A stretch of 5,545 nucleotides of DNA, from NCBI GenBank assembly GCA_947624075.1, contig CANQIM010000078.1:1-5545 (forward strand), read 5' to 3'. A program made the position numbers and the translations under genes. Below, in pieces: positions 1 through 4,880 of the stretch (positions are counted from its first letter, which is position 1; each line of letters starts with the position of its first letter). Source of the stretch: an uncultured Bacilli bacterium (lineage in GTDB: Bacteria; Bacillota_I; Bacilli_A; RF39; UBA660). Under the pieces are notes generated by a model, which saw nothing but the letters and a program-made list of their open reading frames with translations, did no database searches and was not told where the DNA came from.

Positions 1-15
1 AATTTATATGATATT

Positions 16-21
16 TGTCAA
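16..21 (-). promoter_or_regulatory. Possible -35 box (TTGACA) for a gene beyond the left edge
   Basis: The minus strand reads a perfect TTGACA here, 21 bases after the yugI stop. With a normal 16-18 base spacer the matching -10 box would fall just outside the window, so the promoter cannot be confirmed. It would serve a minus-strand gene to the left. A six-base match in AT-rich DNA can arise by chance. Confidence 0.25.
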
Positions 22-41
22 GAATAAAAAGTACGTTTTTA

Positions 42-407
42 CTATTTTTTTATACTTTCTTGGTTAATTTCCTCTTCTTTTGCTAAAATCCACTTATCTA
101 AATTATCTTTTAGAATTAAAAAACCACTACCTGTTTCTTGGATTTTGCTTTTATTTCTCTTATTTATTCGATAATCTAAGTCTTTAATACTCAATTTCAA
201 TTGTCTTTTATCTTTATCAACATCTAAAACTTTTGCTTTAATAAATTCTCCATCTTTAACATAATCTTTTATATTTCTAACAAAACTAGAAGAAATCTCA
301 GAAATATGAATTAATCCACTATAGCCATCATCAGTACTTACAAAAATACCATAGCTTTCAATTCCTGTAACTAAAGCAATTATTTCTTCTCCAACTTTAT
401 AATCCAT
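42..407 (-). CDS. yugI: S1-domain RNA-binding protein, YugI / general stress protein 13 (CvfD) family
   Basis: This 121-residue cytosolic protein is probably an RNA-binding or ribosome-associated regulator. Residues 4-73 form one S1 (OB-fold) domain with the typical core V-G-I-x-x-Y-G-I-F-V, the GLIHISEIS segment at 31-39 and a KVLDVD...LKLSI end. A basic linker (about 80-90) follows. The C-terminal block GFLILKDNLDKW (95-106) resembles the tail of B. subtilis YugI (GSP13), which separates it from other S1 proteins. Length is close to the usual 120-130 residues. The ATG is preceded by AGAGGGTG at suitable spacing and a good promoter lies just upstream. It diverges from yutI. The stop is TAG. 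Family knowledge: GSP13 is a stress protein in Bacillus and CvfD a post-transcriptional regulator in streptococci; the exact role here is inferred. Confidence 0.9.
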   Translation of the reverse strand: MDYKVGEEIIALVTGIESYGIFVSTDDGYSGLIHISEISSSFVRNIKDYVKDGEFIKAKVLDVDKDKRQLKLSIKDLDYRINKRNKSKIQETGSGFLILKDNLDKWILAKEEEINQESIKK

Positions 408-427
408 CTAATACACCCTCTTTGCTT

Positions 428-456
428 ATTATATCATCTTTATATTTGAATAACAA
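428..456 (-). promoter_or_regulatory. Vegetative (sigma-A type) extended -10 promoter of yugI
   Basis: On the minus strand, TTGTTA (451-456) is followed by a 17-base spacer and TATAAT (428-433). TGA directly precedes the -10, giving the extended form TGnTATAAT. Transcription should begin near 421, only about 14 bases before the yugI ATG and next to its Shine-Dalgarno AGAGGGTG. The -35 box abuts and shares one base with the -35 box of the divergent yutI promoter. Confidence 0.75.
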
Positions 457-474
457 GCAAATACGTGCTATAAT
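446..474 (+). promoter_or_regulatory. Vegetative (sigma-A type) extended -10 promoter of yutI
   Basis: On the plus strand, TTGAAT (446-451) is followed by a 17-base spacer and TATAAT (469-474), with TGC just before the -10 (extended -10). The start of transcription should be near 481. The leader would then be only about 9 bases, and the sequence GGTGAT (481-486) at its very 5' end would act as the ribosome-binding site for the ATG at 490. Confidence 0.75.
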
Positions 475-489
475 CTTTTTGGTGATTTT

Positions 490-729
490 ATGAATAATAG
501 TGATATAGAACTTAAAATAATAGCAATCATTGACAAGTTACGCCCATTTTTAATTAATGATGGTGGCAATTTAGAATTTGTAAAATATGAGGATAATGTA
601 GTCTACGTTCGCCTAATGGGAGCATGTCGTGATTGTGCCATGCTAGATGTAACTTTAAAAGATGGCATTGAAGAATTTATTAAAAATGAAATTCCTGAAG
701 TAAAAGAAGTTGTTAACGTCAAGGATTAA
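490..729 (+). CDS. yutI: NifU C-terminal domain protein (YutI type), Fe-S cluster scaffold or carrier
   Basis: This 79-residue protein is a single NifU C-terminal (Nfu) domain, a family that binds an iron-sulfur cluster through two cysteines and passes it to target proteins. Visible features are the LRPFLINDGGN segment (17-27) and the GACRDC motif with Cys46 and Cys49 (C-x2-C). The TLKDGIEEFIKNEIPEVKEV helix and strand region (55-74) completes the domain. Sequence and length resemble B. subtilis YutI. The residues inside and after the CxxC (RD, then AMLD) differ from the more usual G/S-C-P-S/M form, but both ligands are intact. It is the only plus-strand gene here; it has its own promoter and a near-leaderless transcript. 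Its TAA overlaps the yutH stop on the other strand. Confidence in the family is high; the carrier role is inferred from family knowledge. Confidence 0.92.
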   Translation: MNNSDIELKIIAIIDKLRPFLINDGGNLEFVKYEDNVVYVRLMGACRDCAMLDVTLKDGIEEFIKNEIPEVKEVVNVKD

Positions 730-1574
730 AGAAAATGAATAAATGGTAATTCATTTTTTTTATTTAGTATTTTAAAAATCATTTTCAAATAAAGCTCATA
801 TTCATCACTTCTTAAGACTATTTTTTTTAACTCTCTTTCCTTAATTTCATCACTAATAACTTTGTCATAAACATCTAAATAATGACTTGGAAAAAGCATT
901 CGTGAAAACAATCTAATGGCATCATCATAGTCTAAATTTGCTTTATAAATAATTGCTTCTACCTTTTCTTCTGTATAATCTTCTTTTAAAAATAAATATT
1001 TTAAGTAACCCGCTAAATCTCTTTGTTTAATATCTACCTTTACATTCAATGGATTAAAAAAATTCTTTTCATCTATTCTTTTATGAACAAGATATTTTTT
1101 ACTATTTTTATTTTTTTCATTATAATTTAAGTAGCAAATCGCAACTTCTATCAATCCAATATAGTAATCAATACTCTCATCTATTATTTTATATTTATTT
1201 ACGATATGATTCATTTGGTACTCAATAAAATCGCATTTTTTCATCCACAATTCTGGCCAAGATGCAGTATCATCTTTTACTTCTACTTCTATTGGATTTA
1301 AGATTTTATCTAAAACATTTTTACTATTTTTGGTTCTTAATAAAACATAATAATTATTTCTATATTGTGTAAAAATAGAATTTTCTCTATTAATGATAAA
1401 ATCATAGTATTCATTTTTATCTTTTGTTAAACTATATTGTAATTTAACTTCATCCAAATTATCAACACGTTCAAACAAAAATATATCTTTGCCACTTTTA
1501 ACAAGTACCTTATCATAATAAGGTGTAAGGGTAATATTATTTAAATTGTAATAATAAAGAATGACATTTTTCAT
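726..1574 (-). CDS. yutH: YutH-like spore coat-associated protein (CotS-related kinase fold)
   Basis: This 282-residue protein has no signal peptide or membrane segment. It resembles the YutH branch of the CotS spore-coat family, which has an aminoglycoside-phosphotransferase or kinase-like fold. Matching blocks, recognised by memory, are ASWPELWMKKCDFIE (104-118), an HKRID segment (164-168) followed by VDIKQRDLAGYLKYL (180-194), and LFSRMLFPSHYLDVYDKVI (222-240). The usual catalytic-loop H-x-D and DFG-like motifs of true kinases are not evident, so it may be a pseudokinase. It is shorter than the roughly 340 residues I recall for B. subtilis YutH, mainly in the N-terminal half. The ATG follows AGTGAT three bases upstream, a weak Shine-Dalgarno. 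A sigma-E-like promoter candidate precedes it. Its 3' end converges on yutI and carries the yutI terminator hairpin inside the coding sequence. Confidence 0.72.
   Translation of the reverse strand: MKNVILYYYNLNNITLTPYYDKVLVKSGKDIFLFERVDNLDEVKLQYSLTKDKNEYYDFIINRENSIFTQYRNNYYVLLRTKNSKNVLDKILNPIEVEVKDDTASWPELWMKKCDFIEYQMNHIVNKYKIIDESIDYYIGLIEVAICYLNYNEKNKNSKKYLVHKRIDEKNFFNPLNVKVDIKQRDLAGYLKYLFLKEDYTEEKVEAIIYKANLDYDDAIRLFSRMLFPSHYLDVYDKVISDEIKERELKKIVLRSDEYELYLKMIFKILNKKNELPFIHFL
732..761 (+). terminator. Rho-independent terminator of yutI inside the yutH 3' end
   Basis: On the plus strand AAAATGAAT (732-740) pairs perfectly with ATTCATTTT (749-757) around an 8-base loop. The run of T continues to 761, giving eight Ts in total from 754. 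It begins 3 bases after the yutI stop. The 9-base stem is AU-rich and so rather weak. It lies within the last codons of yutH. Read on the minus strand the stem is followed by only a short broken T run, so termination of yutH here would be less efficient. Confidence 0.6.
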
Positions 1575-1588
1575 ATAATCACTACTTA

Positions 1589-1617
1589 ATTATATGTAAA
1601 AGAATAGCAATTTATAA
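1589..1617 (-). promoter_or_regulatory. Candidate sigma-E-like sporulation promoter of yutH
   Basis: The minus strand reads TTATAAA (1611-1617), a 14-base spacer and CATATAAT (1589-1596). CATAnnnT is the -10 pattern of mother-cell sigma-E promoters, and the ATA core of the -35 element lies at the expected spacing. The inner TATAAT could instead serve sigma-A, but no -35 better than TTATAA stands 17 bases upstream. Transcription would start near 1582, leaving a leader of about 8 bases. The assignment is by consensus match only. Confidence 0.45.
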
Positions 1618-1619
1618 GT

Positions 1620-1643
1620 AAAAAAACAACCATGAGGTTGCTT
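1620..1643 (-). terminator. Rho-independent terminator after the 525-residue gene
   Basis: Directly at the stop codon of the 525-residue gene, the minus strand reads GCAACC, loop TCAT, GGTTG, then seven Ts (1620-1626). The core CAACC/GGTTG stem is perfect. A G-U pair and two A-U pairs extend it to 8 base pairs, reaching into the TAA. It closes the DUF1292 operon and separates it from yutH. Confidence 0.75.
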
Positions 1644-3219
1644 ATTTCATCTTTCCATTTTGTGTATCATTTGCAGGTTGAATCATACTTAACATAGCTT
1701 CTACTAAAGCTTCATTATTTTTGGCTTTTTCCATATCTTGAGCCGCGCTTCTTTCATTATAACCTAAGTCTTCTTCCAAAGCACTTTCATAAGCTTTCAA
1801 TCTTGCTTTAGCTTCATTTTTCATAGCTTCAGATTCAGCTGCTTTTTCTTTTGCTTCCATTGCTCTAATCTTAGACTCATTTTGTTTTTCTTTCAATTGT
1901 TTTACTCTTGCTAATAAAGCTTGAATTTCATCCATGCTACCAGCCTTATCAACAGCTTCTGTTAAAGCACTAATAGACTCATCATCATAATCAAAGTGAA
2001 TTTGATCAGTTGAATCATCCTCATTATCAACATCAACAACAGTTGGCTCTACTGTTTTTTCTACTTCTTCAGATGATATAACTGGTACTTCTTTTTCTAA
2101 AGGCTTATTATCGCGTACTTCACCAAATACTTGAGAAATATCAATCTTAGGTATCTTCGTTTTAATTTCTTCAATTTTTGAAACATTTGGTCTAGGCTCA
2201 ATTGGTGTTTTTCTAAAATCTTCATCAATTTGCTCTCTTGTCAAACGATATGTACCATCAGCAAAACTATTATCTACCTTTTCCACATTTTCATCCAAAT
2301 CAGCATATCTTTCAATTTTAGCACTTGCAGCACCATTACATGAAATATCAACACCGTTCATTGCTTCCGATACAGCTAATTTAACTTTATCTCTATCCAT
2401 ATCCATTTTTTCTTCAGCCTCCTCTCTTGACATTTGTATAGGTACACTTTCCACTTCATAAGCATCAGCTTGAGCATATTGTTCTTCTTGTCTTGAAAAC
2501 TCATCATCAACTGCTTTCTTTACTTCATCTCTATCTGGAACTACAATTATATCATCTCTTATATTAGCACTTTCATTCATTATCTCTTGAACACTCTTAG
2601 CAGTATTTTGTGTCTCGTCTAAAATAATTCTATCAGCTTCATTCATAGCAGTATTAGCTATACTAGCTTCGTCTATACCAGCTGCTCTATAAGTAATTTC
2701 ATTATTTCCTTTAGGAGTCAAATAAGTATTTTGGTAATCAAAAATAGCATTTTTCTCTTCTTCAAGTACAGCATAAACATTATGTGAATTAAAACGAGCA
2801 TTACGCATCATATTATCTTTTAATTTAATAGCTCTATTATTAACAAACTCAGGAGAAACAGGAATGTCTAAAAGTATAGAAACTTTCTCTTCTAGTCTAG
2901 CAATAGCTGTTGCTTTTTTCATAACTTTTTTTTCAGCAACAGAAACTTGTCCTACATCACTCTTAACTTCTCTTGGTGTAAAAGCCAAGTTTTTAAACTC
3001 ATCTTTTGCTTTTTCTAACTTATTTATTGCATTATCAATTTTAATACATTTCACAAATTGATCAAACGTCAATTTCATATCTCTCGTCTTAAACTTATAC
3101 CATTCCATATAAATAGATAGAAAAGAATCTTCTTTTAATCTAATACTTCTTAAGTTTTTAGGGCTACTTAATAATCCATAATCTTGATTAATCAATTCAA
3201 ATGAACTTTCATATGGCAT
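1642..3219 (-). CDS. Unrecognised 525-residue acidic protein with coiled-coil C-terminus
   Basis: I do not recognise this family. It is soluble: no signal peptide, no membrane segment and only two cysteines (58 and 294). Residues 1-160 look helical and basic to mixed, with a WYKFKTRDMKLTFDQF stretch at 40-55. Residues about 200-410 are strongly acidic, low in hydrophobics and probably disordered. A roughly 13-residue motif occurs twice, D-R-D-E/K-V-K-x-A-V at 229-241 and 275-287. Residues about 411-505 are Ala/Glu/Lys-rich with heptad-like spacing, consistent with a coiled coil. The ATG follows AAGGAGG by 7 bases, a strong ribosome-binding site. It lies 20 bases downstream of the DUF1292 gene, evidently co-transcribed, and ends in a terminator. 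GC content looks higher than in yutH or yunB. A cytosolic structural, scaffolding or adaptor role is possible, but this is only a guess from composition. Confidence 0.9.
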   Translation of the reverse strand: MPYESSFELINQDYGLLSSPKNLRSIRLKEDSFLSIYMEWYKFKTRDMKLTFDQFVKCIKIDNAINKLEKAKDEFKNLAFTPREVKSDVGQVSVAEKKVMKKATAIARLEEKVSILLDIPVSPEFVNNRAIKLKDNMMRNARFNSHNVYAVLEEEKNAIFDYQNTYLTPKGNNEITYRAAGIDEASIANTAMNEADRIILDETQNTAKSVQEIMNESANIRDDIIVVPDRDEVKKAVDDEFSRQEEQYAQADAYEVESVPIQMSREEAEEKMDMDRDKVKLAVSEAMNGVDISCNGAASAKIERYADLDENVEKVDNSFADGTYRLTREQIDEDFRKTPIEPRPNVSKIEEIKTKIPKIDISQVFGEVRDNKPLEKEVPVISSEEVEKTVEPTVVDVDNEDDSTDQIHFDYDDESISALTEAVDKAGSMDEIQALLARVKQLKEKQNESKIRAMEAKEKAAESEAMKNEAKARLKAYESALEEDLGYNERSAAQDMEKAKNNEALVEAMLSMIQPANDTQNGKMK

Positions 3220-3239
3220 ACAAAAACCTCCTTAAAAAA

Positions 3240-3515
3240 TTATTCTGCTTTTGATAATTCGCGTAATACGTCCTTAACTCGATTCCATTCTTCTTCGTCT
3301 TCAACGCCCATTAATTTAGGTTCACCTGAAGAACGATCTACATTTGAAACATATACAGTTACATTATCATTTTCATCTTTTTCATTTTTCGTATAAATAA
3401 CATATTCTTTTTTATTATCTTTAAATTCAAACGCTAAAATCACTTCAACTTCTTCAATAGAACCATCATCCGCAACAATAGACATCATTTTCTTTTCTAC
3501 TTCTTGATTTTCCAT
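3240..3515 (-). CDS. DUF1292 (YrzB-like) small acidic protein
   Basis: This 91-residue cytosolic protein belongs to the DUF1292 family, to which B. subtilis YrzB belongs; no biochemical function is established. The pattern is D-D-G-S-I-E-E-V-E-V at 16-25 followed by LAFEFKDNKKEYVIYT (27-42), V-T-V-Y-V (52-56) and a DEEEWNRVKDVLREL helix (73-87). The frame is open 63 bases further upstream to a codon at 3578. The ATG at 3515 is preferred because GGGAGG lies 9 bases before it, the family match starts here, and the longer start would lie on top of the promoter -35 box. It is the first gene of a two-gene operon with the 525-residue protein. It is moderately GC-richer than its neighbours (35% in one hand-counted 60-base line). 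Confidence 0.85.
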   Translation of the reverse strand: MENQEVEKKMMSIVADDGSIEEVEVILAFEFKDNKKEYVIYTKNEKDENDNVTVYVSNVDRSSGEPKLMGVEDEEEWNRVKDVLRELSKAE

Positions 3516-3524
3516 ATCTAAAAT

Positions 3525-3530
3525 CCTCCC
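3525..3530 (-). promoter_or_regulatory. Shine-Dalgarno site fixing the DUF1292 start
   Basis: GGGAGG on the minus strand, 9 bases upstream of the ATG at 3515. It decides the start in favour of 3515 over the longer frame beginning at 3578. Confidence 0.8.
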
Positions 3531-3550
3531 TTTATTATTCATATAATATA

Positions 3551-3578
3551 ATTTTAACATATTTTTTGAATAATTCAA
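3551..3578 (-). promoter_or_regulatory. Vegetative extended -10 promoter of the DUF1292 operon
   Basis: The minus strand reads TTGAAT (3573-3578), a 16-base spacer and TAAAAT (3551-3556), with TGT immediately before the -10. Transcription should begin near 3544, giving a leader of about 29 bases with GGGAGG before the ATG at 3515. The -35 box is part of a small inverted repeat, TTGAAT-T-ATTCAA (3566-3578), which could be an operator or chance. Confidence 0.7.
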
Positions 3579-3614
3579 GTATTACTTTCTTTTTAATTTT
3601 ATTTTTTGCTTTTA

Positions 3615-3893
3615 TTACTTTACTTTTTTAATTAAAAAAGTTTTTGCGCCATAACTACAATAATTTTTCTTATAATCATCTAGATATTTTATATCATTTA
3701 TCTTACTTGCCTTCTTATTACTTGAATCATAATATCCTTTAAGACGCAATTTCTCATAAGCATAATCTCCAAAGATATAATCAAATGGTTCAAAATAATC
3801 TGTACATTTTTCTCTAAGTTCTTCAATATTAAGACAATTACTATCATTAGAAATAATTTCATATTCTTTTCCTAAAAGTTCTATATTTTTCAT
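3615..3893 (-). CDS. yutD: YutD family protein (DUF1027)
   Basis: This 92-residue soluble protein matches the YutD (DUF1027) family found throughout Bacilli; its molecular function is unknown to me. The key signature is FDYIFGDYAYEKLRLKGYYD (37-56), equivalent to the D-Y-I-x-G-D-W-x-x-x-Q-L-R-L-K-G-F segment of B. subtilis YutD. It is followed by a D-x-Y-x-x-x-Y-C-x-x-G-A/C segment near residues 73-83 and the closing FLIKKVK. The family tryptophan is a tyrosine here (Tyr44). The ATG at 3893 has GAGGTG four bases upstream. It lies 26 bases after the yunB stop and may be transcribed both by readthrough and from an extended -10 promoter at 3910-3918. No convincing terminator separates it from the DUF1292 promoter. 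Confidence 0.88.
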   Translation of the reverse strand: MKNIELLGKEYEIISNDSNCLNIEELREKCTDYFEPFDYIFGDYAYEKLRLKGYYDSSNKKASKINDIKYLDDYKKNYCSYGAKTFLIKKVK

Positions 3894-3909
3894 ACTACAC
3901 CTCTAGAAT

Positions 3910-3918
3910 ATTATATCA
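3910..3918 (-). promoter_or_regulatory. Extended -10 promoter candidate for yutD
   Basis: The minus strand reads TGATATAAT, a perfect extended -10 that lies between the yunB stop codon and the yutD Shine-Dalgarno. No good -35 box is seen 16-18 bases upstream, inside the yunB coding end. A start near 3903 would leave a leader of about 10 bases. The 13 bases around it are identical to those of the yugI promoter. Confidence 0.5.
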
Positions 3919-3919
3919 T

Positions 3920-4693
3920 CTATTTTAAAGGAAGTGTTGCATTATTTGATAAATTGTCAATATCACCATAATAAATAGGAATATTTCCTTGTATTATTTC
4001 AACAGAAATAGGTACATCTACTTTAACTTTTTTCTCTTTTGATGAAATTGGCATTGTTGACTGACTAATAACTTCTGTTTCAATATATGCTTCAACGACT
4101 AAATTATTTATTCCATAATTATTAACTTTTGTTCGGAAATTACTTGTAATTTGTCCAATAAAGCTCATCTTTACTGGTATATTTGGACCTATATTTCCAA
4201 AAAGAGTTGAATTTCTAATTGAACCAAAAGGTATTTCATAAACTATACCATGTTTTATATTCTTAAAACTTCCCTTTTTTAAATTACTAGAAAGTACTAA
4301 ATTATCGGTCTTTCCTTCTTCCAATTCAATCAATCTTTTTTGAATATTTTTATTAATTAGAACTAACAAATTATTAACTTCTTTTGTATTATAAGTAACA
4401 TATTTTACATCATCATCTTTATTTTTAGTAATTTCTAAAATATTTTCAGTCTTAAAATTATCTTCTACTATATCTTTAACTGACTCATTAACAATTCCTC
4501 TTACTACTCTTTGAGCTTCCATATTTATATATTTATAAAGCATTGGTCCTAGCTTTGCATCTATTAACTCTAATAAAAAAAAAGATGCTACCACAACTAA
4601 AATAAGAAGCATAATAATTTTATTTTTAATTTTTATGTTGAACCTTTTTTTATTAATATTACATCCTCTCCTATTTTTTCTATATCTGTCCAA
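3920..4693 (-). CDS. yunB: Sporulation protein YunB, N-terminally anchored
   Basis: This protein of up to 257 residues has a basic N-terminus, one hydrophobic segment at about residues 27-44 and a long extracytoplasmic domain, fitting a membrane-anchored sporulation protein. The YunB match rests on GIVYEIPFGSIRNSTLFGNIG (149-169), the P-x-I-P-V-x-x-x-F-I-G block (170-180), YGINNLVVEAYI (193-204) and VPISVEIIQGNIP (227-239). Family length is about 250. The start is uncertain. The frame has no ATG until residue 28, which would remove the basic flank. The coordinates use a TTG at 4693, which keeps an R-Y-R-K-x-R-R start but overlaps ylmC by 61 bases and has only a weak GTGAT-type site. An ATT at 4657 sits 7 bases after AGGAGAGG. 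B. subtilis yunB is, from memory, a sigma-E gene. Confidence 0.88.
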   Translation of the reverse strand: MDRYRKNRRGCNINKKRFNIKIKNKIIMLLILVVVASFFLLELIDAKLGPMLYKYINMEAQRVVRGIVNESVKDIVEDNFKTENILEITKNKDDDVKYVTYNTKEVNNLLVLINKNIQKRLIELEEGKTDNLVLSSNLKKGSFKNIKHGIVYEIPFGSIRNSTLFGNIGPNIPVKMSFIGQITSNFRTKVNNYGINNLVVEAYIETEVISQSTMPISSKEKKVKVDVPISVEIIQGNIPIYYGDIDNLSNNATLPLK

Positions 4694-4863
4694 TAAATTT
4701 TTACATCACTTTCTTTATTTAAAGCAAAAAAATTTTTATTTTGTTCAATAATAAGAGATTCAATATTGCCATTTTCTAAAACATTTACATCTATAATATT
4801 CCCCATATTTCTTCCATCGTTCATATCAACAATCTTTTTTGTTTGTAAATCAGACAGCCTCAT
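4633..4863 (-). CDS. ylmC: YlmC/YmxH family sporulation protein (PRC-barrel)
   Basis: This 76-residue soluble protein is a single PRC-barrel domain of the YlmC/YmxH sporulation family. Diagnostic parts are MRLSDLQTKKIVDMNDGRNMG (1-21), the I-D...G-x-I-x-S-L-I-I segment (24-39) and the closing I-Y-W-x-D-I-x-K-I-G-E-D-V-I-L-I (56-71). Length is typical. The ATG at 4863 has AGAGGTG four bases upstream. It lies 46 bases downstream of the sigG stop, which matches the frequent sigG-ylmC neighbourhood in spore formers. It overlaps the yunB frame at its 3' end, so the two are probably translated from one message. A sigma-E-like promoter candidate lies in the gap. The biochemical role of the family is unknown; the sporulation link is by family and context. 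Confidence 0.9.
   Translation of the reverse strand: MRLSDLQTKKIVDMNDGRNMGNIIDVNVLENGNIESLIIEQNKNFFALNKESDVKIYWTDIEKIGEDVILIKKGST
4665..4672 (-). promoter_or_regulatory. Shine-Dalgarno-like AGGAGAGG inside ylmC, possibly for yunB
   Basis: The minus strand reads AGGAGAGG within the ylmC codons for I-G-E-D. It is the strongest ribosome-binding match near the yunB start. In the yunB frame the codon at optimal distance (7 bases) is ATT at 4657. It may also be chance, because I-G-E-D is conserved in YlmC. Confidence 0.4.
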
Positions 4864-4880
4864 ATAACACCTCTTTATAG

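Noticed and set aside
22..70. Possible terminator after yugI (AAAGTA ... TACTTTTT on the minus strand)
   Set aside because: The stem is about 6 AU-rich base pairs with a 19-base loop that includes the stop codon; too weak to call without folding energy.
2864..3061. 65-codon plus-strand open frame inside the 525-residue gene
   Set aside because: It is antisense to a gene with a strong ribosome-binding site and typical coding composition. It has no ribosome-binding site of its own that I can see, and its Phe/Ser/Leu-rich product is what the reverse strand of Lys/Glu/Ala codons gives.
3566..3578. TTGAAT-T-ATTCAA inverted repeat as a repressor operator
   Set aside because: It overlaps the -35 box and is short and AT-only apart from two bases; chance occurrence is likely and no second copy was seen.
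4664..4669. ATG immediately followed by TAA inside ylmC, next to AGGAGAGG
   Set aside because: A start-stop minimal frame was considered as a translation brake for yunB, but the ATG abuts the Shine-Dalgarno with no spacer, so initiation is unlikely.
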